DNA from: Bacillus_BD sp963708895
Lineage (GTDB): Bacteria > Bacillota > Bacilli > Bacillales > Cytobacillaceae
Reading direction: 5' to 3'
DNA length: 64,000 nt
Assembly: GCA_963708895.1 (NCBI GenBank)
Contig: CAVPUE010000004.1
Location: 67,025-131,024, forward strand
Positions within the stretch are counted from its first letter, which is position 1. Each line of letters starts with the position of its first letter. Below, in pieces: positions 1-8,550 of the stretch. The notes beneath the pieces were generated by a model. That model was given only the letters and a program-made list of their open reading frames with translations. It searched no databases and was not told where the DNA came from. A program made the translations under genes and the position numbers.

Positions 1-1443
1 TATCAGCACGGCGAAGTATTTGTAACGGATGATGGCGCGGAAACAGACTTAGATTTAGGTCACTATGAACGTCTTATTGATATTAACTTAAATAAATACA
101 GCAATGTGACAACAGGAAAAGTATATTCTACTGTCATCAAAAAAGAGCGTCGTGGCGATTACCTAGGTGGAACTGTCCAGGTTATTCCTCATATTACAAA
201 TGAAATTAAAGAGCGTTTATTCCGTGCTGGCCGTGAAACAGGTGCAGATGTAGTGATAACTGAAATCGGTGGAACGGTTGGTGATATCGAGGGATTGCCG
301 TTCTTGGAAGCCATTCGCCAAGTGAAAAGTGATGTAGGTGCTGAAAATGTCATGTATATTCACGTTTCATTGGTTCCTTATATTAAAGCAGCTGGTGAAA
401 TGAAAACAAAACCAACTCAGCACAGTGTAAAAGAATTACGCAGTCTGGGGATTCAGCCAAATCTTATTGTTGTGCGGACGGAAATGCCTATGACACAAGA
501 AATGAAGGATAAGCTTGCTTTATTCTGTGATATCAATCAAGAAGCGGTTATTGAATGTCAAGATGCGGACCACCTTTTAGCGATTCCTCTTGCGTTACAG
601 GCTCAAAATATGGATTCAATTGTTTGTAAACATTTGAAATTAGACTGTCAACCGGCAGACATGACTGAATGGTCAGAACTTCTTGAAAAGGTTCGTAATC
701 TTTCTAAGAAGACTAAAATTGGTCTTGTTGGTAAATATGTTGAATTGCAAGATGCTTATTTATCGGTCGTAGAGGCTTTAAAACATGCTGGATATGCATT
801 TGACTCAGATGTTGAAGTTAAATGGATTGATTCTGAACAAGTAAACGATGAAAATGTAGCCTCTTTATTAGATGATGTAGATGGGGTCCTTGTTCCAGGT
901 GGATTTGGTGATCGTGGTATAGAAGGCAAAATTTCAGCGATTCGCTATGCTCGTGAACAAAAGAGACCATTCTTAGGAATATGTCTAGGTATGCAGCTGG
1001 CTTCAATCGAGTTTGCACGTAATGTTCTTGGTTTAGAAGGCGCACATACTTCTGAAATTAACCCAGAAACCCCACATGCAATTATAGATTTACTTCCAGA
1101 ACAAAAGGATATTGAAGAACTTGGCGGAACTCTTCGTCTTGGGCTATATCCTTGTAAGTTATCTGAAGGCACAAAAGCTTATGAAGCCTATCAAGATGAA
1201 GTAGTGTATGAACGTCACCGTCATCGTTATGAGTTTAATAATCAATATCGTCAAACGATGGAAGAAAAGGGATTTATCTTCTCTGGTACAAGCCCTGACG
1301 GACGTCTAGTTGAGATTGTTGAACTTCAGGAGCACCCATGGTTTGTGGCTTCACAATTCCACCCTGAATTCATCTCAAGACCAAACCGTCCACAACCATT
1401 ATTCCGTGAATTTATTGGAGCTTCTTTGAAGAATAAGGAGTAA
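1..1443 (+). CDS. pyrG: CTP synthase, 5' end truncated by window
   Basis: CTP synthase makes CTP from UTP, ATP and glutamine in the cytosol, the last step of de novo pyrimidine nucleotide synthesis. The reading frame is open from base 1 (codon 1 reads Tyr), so the start and roughly the first 55 residues of the usual ~535-residue enzyme lie outside the window. The GTG at 106 is internal. The C-terminal class I glutamine amidotransferase domain is complete: the nucleophile elbow GICLGMQ (Cys near base 982) and the His-Glu pair in SQFHPEF near the end. The synthase-domain motifs TEIGGTVGDIEG and YIHVSLVPY are also present. Downstream ywjG is convergent, with a shared terminator. Identification is secure. 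Confidence 0.97.
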   Translation, partial: YQHGEVFVTDDGAETDLDLGHYERLIDINLNKYSNVTTGKVYSTVIKKERRGDYLGGTVQVIPHITNEIKERLFRAGRETGADVVITEIGGTVGDIEGLPFLEAIRQVKSDVGAENVMYIHVSLVPYIKAAGEMKTKPTQHSVKELRSLGIQPNLIVVRTEMPMTQEMKDKLALFCDINQEAVIECQDADHLLAIPLALQAQNMDSIVCKHLKLDCQPADMTEWSELLEKVRNLSKKTKIGLVGKYVELQDAYLSVVEALKHAGYAFDSDVEVKWIDSEQVNDENVASLLDDVDGVLVPGGFGDRGIEGKISAIRYAREQKRPFLGICLGMQLASIEFARNVLGLEGAHTSEINPETPHAIIDLLPEQKDIEELGGTLRLGLYPCKLSEGTKAYEAYQDEVVYERHRHRYEFNNQYRQTMEEKGFIFSGTSPDGRLVEIVELQEHPWFVASQFHPEFISRPNRPQPLFREFIGASLKNKE

Positions 1444-1456
1444 TAAACCAAAAATA

Positions 1457-1490
1457 GGCACCTCCCAAATTTTGGGGGGTGCCATATTTT
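1457..1490. terminator. bidirectional intrinsic terminator between pyrG and ywjG
   Basis: A 10-bp stem (GGCACCTCCC with GGGGGGTGCC, one G-U pair) around a 7-nt A/T loop, followed by T-rich sequence on the + side and A-rich sequence on the other. It serves both convergent genes. Confidence 0.85.
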
Positions 1491-2032
1491 TACTCTAAAT
1501 CTGCATCCAATTCTTTCAAAATCTCATCGATTGTAAATTTTAAGCCATAATAGACAAACAACGCGGTCATGGAATATGGAAGGCCGATTCGATTACCATC
1601 TTCTGTAGGTACTAAGCCTTTTTTGAGCGGTAAATCAATATGTATATCGGCCAAATCAACGATGGACTCATCATCATTCTCTGTAGTTGCTGAAATCGAT
1701 ACAAATGGAATACCCTTTTCATTCAATCTTTTAGCTAGTGTGAGCGCTTCTGGATGTGTAGAAAATCGTGTTACTAGTAATACACGATCGATTTCGGTAA
1801 TTGAGTTTAAAGTCTCATCCTTATTTAGAGCAACGGCATGCGATAGAGGCTCCACTCCGTCAATAGCCTCAGATGTAATAGCTGCCATTTCATCTGTTCC
1901 ATAGAGATAGATGCTTCCTCCAGAAACAATCGATTGCGATAGTAAACGGGCCCCATCTTCAATGTTGTATATTTGCTTGTCTTGAATGGAATTAAATACT
2001 CCTCTGAGTTGAGTTGCAAAAATTTTTAACAA
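1490..2032 (-). CDS. ywjG: YwjG-like DUF2529 protein (SIS-fold-like), function unknown
   Basis: A 180-residue cytosolic protein lying between pyrG and spo0F, exactly where B. subtilis has ywjG (DUF2529 family). The middle section (about residues 35-140) alternates hydrophobic strands with Gly/Ser turns, for example SGGSIYLYGTDEM, RVLLVTRFSTHPEAL and GIPFVSISATTENDD, which resembles a SIS-type sugar-phosphate-binding fold. No catalytic residue can be named. The start is taken as TTG at 2032 because GGAGGGG lies about 7 nt upstream on that strand. No function is known for the family; the assignment rests on synteny plus sequence character. Confidence 0.85.
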   Translation of the reverse strand: MLKIFATQLRGVFNSIQDKQIYNIEDGARLLSQSIVSGGSIYLYGTDEMAAITSEAIDGVEPLSHAVALNKDETLNSITEIDRVLLVTRFSTHPEALTLAKRLNEKGIPFVSISATTENDDESIVDLADIHIDLPLKKGLVPTEDGNRIGLPYSMTALFVYYGLKFTIDEILKELDADLE

Positions 2033-2136
2033 AAAATCCCCTCCATAAATATATGTATGTTACAATTGTGACAAATTAACAAATTAGTAAAACGTATTTG
2101 TAACTTAAAACACACCAAACTAATCGATAAGACAAA

Positions 2137-2165
2137 GAAGGAGTTTTCGGTATAATCTCGAATTA
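2137..2165 (+). promoter_or_regulatory. probable sigma-H promoter for spo0F
   Basis: GAAGGAGTT (2137-2145) and CTCGAATTA (2157-2165), spaced 11 nt, match the sigma-H pattern (RnAGGAwWW, 11-12 nt, RnnGAATww) at the core AGGA and GAAT. spo0F of B. subtilis is a known sigma-H target. The rest of the 2033-2346 gap shows only a further TATAAT at 2299-2304 without a good -35; no Spo0A box was seen. Confidence 0.6.
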
Positions 2166-2346
2166 ACTTAGAATGAATAGAACTCCTAAATAAATGCTAC
2201 AAAAGTAGTCATAAACATCGTACCCACGAATCATTTAGTATAAATCAACACTACCATTTAACAAAGCAAATTAATAAAAACTTTTACGCTTTTCATATTA
2301 TAATCAATTTAGGGTGTAGATCAATTCAAGAAGAAGAGGTGGCACA

Positions 2347-2721
2347 ATGAGTGAAAAAGTACTTATAGTGGATGATCAATACGGAATTCGCATACTACTT
2401 AACGAAGTATTGCAAAAGGAAGGCTATGATACATATCAAGCGGCAAATGGGTTACAGGCTTTAGAAATTGTACAAGAAAATGTACCAGATCTCATTTTAT
2501 TGGATATGAAAATACCTGGAATGGATGGAATTGAAATTTTAAAAAGGGTGAAAGCGCTTTACCCGGATATGAAAGTGATTATTATGACAGCATACGGGGA
2601 ACTAGATATGATCCAAGAAGCCATGGATTTAGGAGCTATTACCCACTTTGCTAAACCCTTTGATATCGTTGATATTCGAGAAGCTGTGAAAAAATATTTA
2701 GCACTTCCAAGTCAAGCCTAA
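2347..2721 (+). CDS. spo0F: Spo0F, sporulation phosphorelay response regulator
   Basis: A single-domain receiver of 124 residues that passes phosphate from the sporulation sensor kinases to the phosphotransferase Spo0B and on to Spo0A. The acidic pocket Asp9-Asp10, phospho-acceptor Asp53 (in LILLDMKIPGMDG), the switch Thr in IIMTAYGE and the Lys in HFAKPFD are all visible. No output domain follows, as expected for Spo0F. The N-terminal VDDQYGIRILLNEV is the hallmark surface that docks with kinases and Spo0B. AGAGGTGG precedes the ATG. In B. subtilis fbaA follows directly; here it does not. Confidence 0.97.
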   Translation: MSEKVLIVDDQYGIRILLNEVLQKEGYDTYQAANGLQALEIVQENVPDLILLDMKIPGMDGIEILKRVKALYPDMKVIIMTAYGELDMIQEAMDLGAITHFAKPFDIVDIREAVKKYLALPSQA

Positions 2722-2876
2722 ACCGATATGGTCGTTCTATATACCTTAGTAGAACTTCCCTATATATGATTTTTCCAAGTGGAAATAGCATTTCTAGGAG
2801 TATTTTGGTATGATACTAGTAGATCTTCCAGCTATGGATTTGATTGACTGATTTTGCTAATAAAGACAGATTACAT

Positions 2877-2907
2877 GGATTTAACAACAAACTTTATGAA
2901 AATAGCC
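2877..2907 (+). repeat. end fragment of the dispersed GGCT repeat (MITE-like)
   Basis: This 31-bp stretch matches the right end of the full-length repeats at 16890 and 62302 (GGATTTTAACAACAAACTTT, then GAAAACAGCC) with a few changes. No left end is visible nearby, so it is a truncated copy. Confidence 0.65.
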
Positions 2908-2928
2908 TATGGCTTGTTTTATTAGAGT

Positions 2929-2955
2929 AAACCGCCTTTAAGGAGGCGGTTTTAG
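2929..2955 (+). terminator. intrinsic terminator upstream of the transaldolase gene
   Basis: AAACCGCC (2929-2936) pairs with GGCGGTTT (2945-2952) around a short loop, followed by T. It probably ends spo0F transcription. Confidence 0.75.
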
Positions 2956-3103
2956 CTGTATTCATGTATATAAGTAATCCAGACATACATATTTTAGGCT
3001 TATGTACTAAGAAATTCTCATTATTTCATAGGTTAATTCAGGTACTTAATCGGAAAAATAATGACGATAAATATATTTTTTTAAAATCGAAAGGGGTATA
3101 ATC

Positions 3104-3748
3104 ATGAAGTTTTTTATCGATACTGCAAATATGGAAGAAATTAAAGAGGCCTTTCATCTAGGAATTATTTCGGGCGTAACAACAAATCCGTCATTAGTAG
3201 CAAAGGAAAAAGATATTTCTTTCCATGATCGTTTACGCGAAATCGCTGAGCTTGTTCCTGGGTCTGTAAGTGGGGAAGTCATTGCCCTAGATGCGGAAGG
3301 AATGATTAAAGAAGGTAGAGAATTAGCTGCCATTGCTCCAAATATTACCGTTAAAATCCCAATGACTCCAGACGGTATGACTGCTGTATCGACACTTTCA
3401 AAAGAAGGTATCAAAACCAATGTAACTCTTATTTTCAGTGCGAACCAAGCATTGCTTGCTGCTAGAGCAGGTGCAACCTATGTGTCACCTTTCGTAGGAA
3501 GATTAGATGATATTGGTCATAATGGTTTAGATTTAATTTCAACCATTGCCGAAATCTTTGCCATCCATGGACTTGATACTCAAATTATTGCTGCTTCTAT
3601 TAGACATCCTCAACACGTTACAGATGCTGCATTACGTGGTGCTCATATTGCAACGATTCCGTATAAAGTAATTAAGCAACTTTTTAATCATCCTTTAACT
3701 GACAAAGGAATTGAAGCATTCATTGCGGATTGGAAAACTCGTGGATAA
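3104..3748 (+). CDS. tal: transaldolase / fructose-6-phosphate aldolase family (YwjH-like)
   Basis: A 214-residue small transaldolase of the TIM-barrel TalB/FSA subfamily. It transfers a dihydroxyacetone unit between sugar phosphates in the non-oxidative pentose phosphate pathway. The family signature GVTTNPSLVAKE lies at residues 24-35 and the Schiff-base lysine is Lys84 in ITVKIPMT. The loop TNVTLIFSANQALLAARAGA and the C-terminal IPYKVIKQL follow as usual. Length agrees with B. subtilis Tal (~212). The ATG follows AAAGGGGTATAATC, a good ribosome site. Whether it acts as transaldolase or as fructose-6-phosphate aldolase cannot be settled from sequence; transaldolase is the more likely. Confidence 0.92.
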   Translation: MKFFIDTANMEEIKEAFHLGIISGVTTNPSLVAKEKDISFHDRLREIAELVPGSVSGEVIALDAEGMIKEGRELAAIAPNITVKIPMTPDGMTAVSTLSKEGIKTNVTLIFSANQALLAARAGATYVSPFVGRLDDIGHNGLDLISTIAEIFAIHGLDTQIIAASIRHPQHVTDAALRGAHIATIPYKVIKQLFNHPLTDKGIEAFIADWKTRG

Positions 3749-3796
3749 GTAAGACCAAGACCAATATGACCTGTCATAAGGTGATAATAAGTTTAA

Positions 3797-3834
3797 CGGG
3801 GGGCTTCCTCAGGTAAGTCGCCCACCCTTTTTCC
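3797..3834 (+). terminator. probable terminator after tal
   Basis: GGGGGGC near 3798 can pair with GCCCACCC near 3824, followed by TTTTT. The stem is imperfect. Confidence 0.5.
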
Positions 3835-4040
3835 TCAAGTAATGCAGTCTAACCCTGGAACCTATTTTTTCTTTTACGCTAAAATAGAAATATATGTAGA
3901 AATTGTAACTTTTTCCTCAACTTTATGGATGATGGTTATATTTTGTGTAAAATAAAGGATGGGTTTATGATAAAGAGTCGATTTAACATTCCTATAATGA
4001 GAAGACAAAATATGCAACAAGACATGGAAGGGAGTATACA

Positions 4041-5327
4041 ATGGAAAAATTAATGATTGCAGGAGGCTATCCGTTAAAAGGGACAGTTCGAATCAGTGGG
4101 GCTAAGAATAGTGCTGTTGCATTAATTCCAGCGACCATATTAGCTGATTCCCCTGTAACGATTGAAGGGTTGCCTGATATTTCTGATGTCCATATTTTAA
4201 AAGGATTACTAGAGGAAATCGGGGGAAAAGTAGATATTACCGAAAATAATATGACTGTAGACCCTTCAACGATGATTTCCATGCCCCTACCGAACGGGAA
4301 AGTCAAAATGCTCCGTGCTTCCTACTATTTGATGGGTGCGATGCTAGGTCGTTTTAAAAAGGCCGTGATTGGATTACCAGGTGGATGTCATCTTGGACCA
4401 AGACCGATTGACCAACATATAAAAGGTTTTGAAGCGCTCGGAGCAAAGGTTACAAATGAGCAGGGTGCGATTTATTTGCGAGCTGATGAGTTAAAAGGAG
4501 CGCGAATATACTTGGATGTTGTGAGTGTTGGTGCAACGATTAATATTATGCTAGCAGCTGTCCGGGCAAAAGGTCGTACAGTCATTGAAAATGCGGCAAA
4601 GGAACCAGAGATTATTGATGTGGCAACTTTATTAACCAATATGGGAGCTAAAATCAAAGGAGCTGGAACCGATATTATTCGGATCGATGGAGTGGACACA
4701 CTTCATGGTTGCAGACATACGATTATTCCGGATCGTATTGAGGCAGGTACATATATTATTATTGGTGCGGCTGTAGGGGAAGGCGTTATTATTGATAATG
4801 TGATTCCTCAGCATCTCGAGTCCCTCATTGCCAAGCTTCGTGAAATGGGTGTAATCGTTGAAACGAAGGATGACCAAGTATACGTTCATTCTGTTCCTAA
4901 AATGAAAGCAGTAGATATTAAAACACTTGTTTATCCAGGTTTTCCTACAGACCTACAACAACCATTTACTTCTTTATTAACAATGGCAGAAGGAACAGGT
5001 ATGGTTACAGATACCATCTATGGAGCTCGGTTTAAACATACGGATGAATTAAGAAGAATGAACGCTGATATTAAAGTGGAAGGACGGACAGCCGTCATCC
5101 ATGGACCTGTTCAGTTAGCTGGAGCAAAAGTGAAGGCTAGTGATTTAAGAGCAGGCGCAGCACTTGTTATTGCTGGGTTAATCGCAGAAGGTGTTACAGA
5201 GGTAACAGGTCTCGAGCACATTGATCGTGGATACAGTCATATGGTTGAAAAATTAAATGGGTTAGGTGCAACAATTTGGCGAGAAAGCTTAACTCAGGAC
5301 GAAATAGAACAAACAAAGAATGCATAA
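4041..5327 (+). CDS. murZ: UDP-GlcNAc 1-carboxyvinyltransferase 2 (MurZ/MurAB)
   Basis: Transfers enolpyruvate from PEP to UDP-GlcNAc, the first committed step of peptidoglycan synthesis. At 428 residues it is full length. The catalytic Cys116 sits in GLPGGCHLGPRP on the flexible loop, and Lys22-Asn23 in SGAKNSAV are the N-terminal substrate residues. DRIEAGTY and PGFPTDLQQP are further EPSP-synthase-fold hallmarks. Gram-positives often carry two MurA paralogues. This copy, next to tal and glpX, is positioned as B. subtilis MurAB/MurZ; the primary copy (murA) is at 56039. Good GAAGGGAG ribosome site. Because the other copy is frameshifted in this sequence, this is the only intact murA-type frame seen here. 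Confidence 0.95.
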   Translation: MEKLMIAGGYPLKGTVRISGAKNSAVALIPATILADSPVTIEGLPDISDVHILKGLLEEIGGKVDITENNMTVDPSTMISMPLPNGKVKMLRASYYLMGAMLGRFKKAVIGLPGGCHLGPRPIDQHIKGFEALGAKVTNEQGAIYLRADELKGARIYLDVVSVGATINIMLAAVRAKGRTVIENAAKEPEIIDVATLLTNMGAKIKGAGTDIIRIDGVDTLHGCRHTIIPDRIEAGTYIIIGAAVGEGVIIDNVIPQHLESLIAKLREMGVIVETKDDQVYVHSVPKMKAVDIKTLVYPGFPTDLQQPFTSLLTMAEGTGMVTDTIYGARFKHTDELRRMNADIKVEGRTAVIHGPVQLAGAKVKASDLRAGAALVIAGLIAEGVTEVTGLEHIDRGYSHMVEKLNGLGATIWRESLTQDEIEQTKNA

Positions 5328-5415
5328 TTATCCAAATAGGTTATAATAAGAAAGTGATTTGAGAGGCTAAGGCTCTTTTAAAGGTCTAAAATACAATAGC
5401 AGGAGAGGTAAGAAG

Positions 5416-6381
5416 ATGGAAAGAAGTTTAACAATGGAATTAGTTCGTGTAACAGAAGGAGCAGCACAAGAATCAGCTCGTTGGTTAGGAAGAGGAAAAA
5501 AGGAAGAAGCTGATGATGCGGCAACAACAGCGATGCGTCAAGTTTTTGACACGGTACCAATGCAAGGAATAGTAGTCATTGGTGAAGGGGAAATGGACGA
5601 AGCACCGATGCTTTATATAGGTGAAAAGCTAGGAACAGGGGTTGGTCCTGAAGTTGATGTGGCTGTAGATCCAGTCGAAGGAACAGAAATTGTAGCATCA
5701 GGTGGTTCGGGCTCACTTGCAGTTTTAGCTGTTGCCGATCGAGGAAATCTTCTTCATGCACCAGATATGTATATGGATAAAATTGCTGTCGGACCTGAGG
5801 CAGTGGGGCTTATTGATATTAATGCTCCTGTTATTGAAAATTTAAAAGCTGTAGCCAAAGCAAAAAATAAACCAATTGAAGATGTGGTCGTGACAATCTT
5901 AAATCGTGAACGTCATGCAGATAAGATTCAACAAATACGTGAAGCTGGCGCTCGCATTAAGTTAATTGAAGCTGGAGATGTAGCTGGAGCAATCAATACT
6001 GCATTTGAACATACAGGGGTTGACATGTTACTTGGTGCTGGTGGTGCACCAGAAGGAGTCTTGGCCGCTGTTGCTTTAAAATGTCTAGGTGGAGAGATTC
6101 AAGGAAAACTATTACCACAAAATGATGAAGAAAGAAAACGTTGTAAAGAGATGGGCGTTGATGTAAACCAAGTTCTATATATGGACGACTTAGTAAAAGG
6201 CGATGACGCTATTTTTGCTGCTACTGGTATTACGGATGGCGAACTTCTTAAAGGCGTTAAATTTATAGGTGGGCATGCAACGACACATTCCGTAGTTATG
6301 CGTTTTAAGTCTGGAACCGTTCGTTTTATCGAGGGGCGCCACAGCATGGCAAAAAAACCACATTTAGTTGTTAAAGAATAA
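5416..6381 (+). CDS. glpX: class II fructose-1,6-bisphosphatase GlpX
   Basis: Hydrolyses fructose 1,6-bisphosphate to fructose 6-phosphate in gluconeogenesis. The 321-residue protein has the class II (GlpX) metal-site motifs: GEGEMDEAPML near residues 56-66, DPVEGT near 85-90, and TILNRERHADKI and GAGGAPEGVLAA further on. The strong AGCAGGAGAGG ribosome site precedes ATG 5416. Placement between murZ and rho matches B. subtilis ywjI/glpX. The gap to murZ is 88 bp with no clear terminator, so the two may be co-transcribed. Confidence 0.95.
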   Translation: MERSLTMELVRVTEGAAQESARWLGRGKKEEADDAATTAMRQVFDTVPMQGIVVIGEGEMDEAPMLYIGEKLGTGVGPEVDVAVDPVEGTEIVASGGSGSLAVLAVADRGNLLHAPDMYMDKIAVGPEAVGLIDINAPVIENLKAVAKAKNKPIEDVVVTILNRERHADKIQQIREAGARIKLIEAGDVAGAINTAFEHTGVDMLLGAGGAPEGVLAAVALKCLGGEIQGKLLPQNDEERKRCKEMGVDVNQVLYMDDLVKGDDAIFAATGITDGELLKGVKFIGGHATTHSVVMRFKSGTVRFIEGRHSMAKKPHLVVKE

Positions 6382-6701
6382 GTAATTAGAACGCTCCAAT
6401 GGGTTAACAGAGTTGTTGACTTATTGGAGCACTATTCATAGTATCGGGGAAGCAGTCGCAGTAAAAATAGAAAAAGAAATGATCATTCCTTTTCCAGAAA
6501 AAAGATATTGATTTAGTCCACATAAGGATGTAAAATAAATCATTACTTCTTCATAATCCATGAAAACTTACATGAGATATTCTTCAAGTGTTTTCAGATA
6601 CCTCAATATACATGCAAACTTCCAAATAAACCTTTCATTATATTGCCTGTTTGTTCTGCTAGTGAAAGGAATGATTGAAAATTCAAAAGAGTGGTGTAAC
6701 T
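6382..6701 (+). other. 320-bp rho leader region
   Basis: After glpX an 8-bp stem GCTCCAAT/ATTGGAGC (6393-6400 with 6423-6430) could end transcription, although only weak T follows. The remaining ~270 bp upstream of rho is AT-rich with no convincing gene or promoter. B. subtilis rho is autoregulated through its leader, so a long untranslated region here is expected. Confidence 0.5.
6393..6430 (+). terminator. hairpin after glpX, probable terminator
   Basis: Perfect 8-bp arms GCTCCAAT and ATTGGAGC, with further pairing inside (GGTTAAC region). The T-tract is poor, so it may be Rho-dependent or only a processing hairpin. Confidence 0.45.
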
Positions 6702-7967
6702 ATGGGATTAAATATATCAAGTTTAGAGAATATGAAATTGAAAGAGCTATACGAATTAGCTCGTGAGTATAAAGTTTCTTATTACAGTAAATTAACAAAG
6801 AAAGAATTAATATTTGCAATTTTAAAAGCACGGGCTGAACAGGAAGGGTACTTTTTTATGGAAGGTGTCCTCGAAATTATTCAATCTGAAGGCTTCGGGT
6901 TCTTAAGACCAATTAATTATTCACCAAGTTCGGAAGATATTTACATTTCAGCTTCACAAATTCGTCGATTTGATTTGCGAAATGGGGATAAAGTTTCAGG
7001 GAAGGTTCGTCCTCCTAAAGAAAATGAACGATATTTTGGATTACTGCAAGTAGAAGCAGTCAACGGTGATGACCCTGAGTCATCAAAAGAACGTGTCCAT
7101 TTTCCAGGATTAACTCCATTGTATCCTGATCGCCAAATGAAACTAGAAACAACACCTAATAAAATTTCCACTAGAATCATGGACATCCTAGCTCCTGTAG
7201 GATTTGGTCAACGTGGCTTAATTGTTGCGCCTCCAAAGGCGGGTAAAACGATGTTAATTAAGGAAATTGCTAACAGTGTAACCGTTAACCATCCTGAAGC
7301 GGAATTAATTGTTCTTCTCATTGATGAACGACCAGAGGAAGTGACAGATATTGAGCGTTCTGTTCATGGAGATGTTGTCAGTTCTACCTTTGACGAAGTA
7401 CCGGAAAACCATATTAAAGTAGCTGAACTAGTGCTAGAACGTGCCATGCGACTTGTCGAACATAAGCGTGATGTGGTCATCCTAATGGATAGTATTACTA
7501 GATTAGCACGTGCCTACAACTTAGTGATTCCTCCAAGTGGACGTACATTATCAGGGGGGATTGATCCGGCTGCATTCCACCGTCCGAAACGCTTCTTTGG
7601 TGCAGCACGTAATATCGAAGAAGGCGGAAGTTTAACGATTTTAGCAACGGCCTTAGTCGATACCGGTTCACGTATGGATGATGTAATTTATGAGGAATTT
7701 AAAGGGACAGGTAATATGGAGCTACATCTTGATCGTGCACTTGCTGAAAGAAGAATCTTTCCTGCAATTGATATTCGTCGTTCTGGTACAAGAAAAGAAG
7801 AATTACTTCTTCCGAAGGATCAGTTGGATCTATTATGGGCGATTCGTAAATCAATGACAGATTCACCAGACTTCTCAGAGAAATTTATTCGTAAGCTAAA
7901 ACATACAAAATCGAATGAAGAGTTCTTTTCCCATTTAAGCGATGAAATGAAGTCAAAACGGTCATAA
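6702..7967 (+). CDS. rho: transcription termination factor Rho
   Basis: Hexameric RNA-dependent ATPase that ends transcription of untranslated RNA. The start chosen is ATG 6702 (MGLNISSLENMKLKELYELA), giving 421 residues and aligning with B. subtilis Rho; upstream in-frame codons lack a better ribosome site. Order: N-terminal SAP-like helical domain (about 1-45), cold-shock RNA-binding domain with GFGFLRP (about 50-120), then the ATPase core. The core has Walker A APPKAGKTM, Walker B DVVILMDSITRLARAYN, the Q-loop and the IDPAAFHRPKRFFGAARN segment. The frame is intact. Confidence 0.97.
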   Translation: MGLNISSLENMKLKELYELAREYKVSYYSKLTKKELIFAILKARAEQEGYFFMEGVLEIIQSEGFGFLRPINYSPSSEDIYISASQIRRFDLRNGDKVSGKVRPPKENERYFGLLQVEAVNGDDPESSKERVHFPGLTPLYPDRQMKLETTPNKISTRIMDILAPVGFGQRGLIVAPPKAGKTMLIKEIANSVTVNHPEAELIVLLIDERPEEVTDIERSVHGDVVSSTFDEVPENHIKVAELVLERAMRLVEHKRDVVILMDSITRLARAYNLVIPPSGRTLSGGIDPAAFHRPKRFFGAARNIEEGGSLTILATALVDTGSRMDDVIYEEFKGTGNMELHLDRALAERRIFPAIDIRRSGTRKEELLLPKDQLDLLWAIRKSMTDSPDFSEKFIRKLKHTKSNEEFFSHLSDEMKSKRS

Positions 7968-8006
7968 TTTATGAAATAGCTTTGACAAAAAGGTAAAAAA
8001 ATGAAG

Positions 8007-8035
8007 TTGCATTTTAAAAATTACCTTGCTATAAT
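8007..8035 (+). promoter_or_regulatory. sigma-A promoter for rpmE
   Basis: TTGCAT (8007-8012), 17-nt spacer, TATAAT (8030-8035), with the extended -10 TGC directly before it. Confidence 0.75.
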
Positions 8036-8127
8036 ATGTAGAGTGTTTTTTAGTAGTAAATGCGTAATTACGTTTGTCACATATAACTCTGTCTCGAAAG
8101 ATTCAGGGCGGAAGGAGCTGAAAGGGA

Positions 8128-8328
8128 ATGAAAGCAGGAATTCATCCAAATTATAAAAAAGCATCAGTGAAATGTGCTTGTGGTAATGAGTTTGAAACAG
8201 GTTCAGTGAAAGAAGCGATCCGTGTTGAAACTTGTTCTGAATGCCATCCATTCTACACAGGACGTCAAAAATTTGCTGAAGCTGGCGGTCGTGTTGATCG
8301 ATTCAATAAAAAATACGGTCTTAAATAA
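8128..8328 (+). CDS. rpmE: 50S ribosomal protein L31, zinc-binding form
   Basis: A 66-residue large-subunit protein forming a bridge between the ribosomal subunits. Cys16, Cys18, Cys36 and Cys39 form the zinc ribbon, so this is the C+ (zinc-containing) L31 that Bacillus replaces with the cysteine-free YtiA under zinc starvation. GGAAGGAG upstream of the ATG is a strong ribosome site. It has its own promoter and terminator. B. subtilis has tdk and others between rpmE and prfA; they are absent here. Confidence 0.97.
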   Translation: MKAGIHPNYKKASVKCACGNEFETGSVKEAIRVETCSECHPFYTGRQKFAEAGGRVDRFNKKYGLK

Positions 8329-8364
8329 GAACGTAGCGACACTGAAATTTAGTAATCGTAAAAA

Positions 8365-8400
8365 GACAACAGGCAGGTTTTCAACTTGGCCTGTTTTTTA
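8365..8400 (+). terminator. intrinsic terminator after rpmE
   Basis: AACAGGC (8368-8374) pairs with GCCTGTT (8389-8395), followed by TTTTT. Confidence 0.85.
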
Positions 8401-8465
8401 TTGCTTGAAATTCATAATTTCACAAACATAGAATCAAAAAATGGATAGTATACATAAAGTCATTT

Positions 8466-8494
8466 TTGACCAAGAATATTGACTATACTATAAT
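8466..8494 (+). promoter_or_regulatory. sigma-A promoter for prfA-prmC
   Basis: TTGACC (8466-8471), 17-nt spacer, perfect TATAAT (8489-8494), 56 bp before the prfA start. Confidence 0.8.
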
Positions 8495-8550
8495 TAGAAT
8501 ACTATAAATGTGGAACAAAAGTCGTATATCGAGAAAAAGAGGTGCATGCC

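Larger units (their letters stand above)
2722..3103. other. non-coding gap between spo0F and the transaldolase gene
   Basis: In B. subtilis the fructose-bisphosphate aldolase gene fbaA lies between spo0F and the transaldolase gene. Here the 382-bp gap has no aldolase reading frame or recognisable remnant. It holds a short hairpin after spo0F (GTTCTA near 2732 with TAGAAC near 2750), a fragment of the dispersed repeat family and a GC-rich terminator. Confidence 0.7.

Noticed and set aside
106..1443. GTG at 106 as the pyrG start
   Set aside because: The frame is open to base 1 and encodes conserved CTP synthase sequence, so the gene is simply cut by the window edge.
6560..6766. 68-residue ORF in the rho leader
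   Set aside because: No ribosome site, no recognisable similarity, and it runs into rho in another frame.
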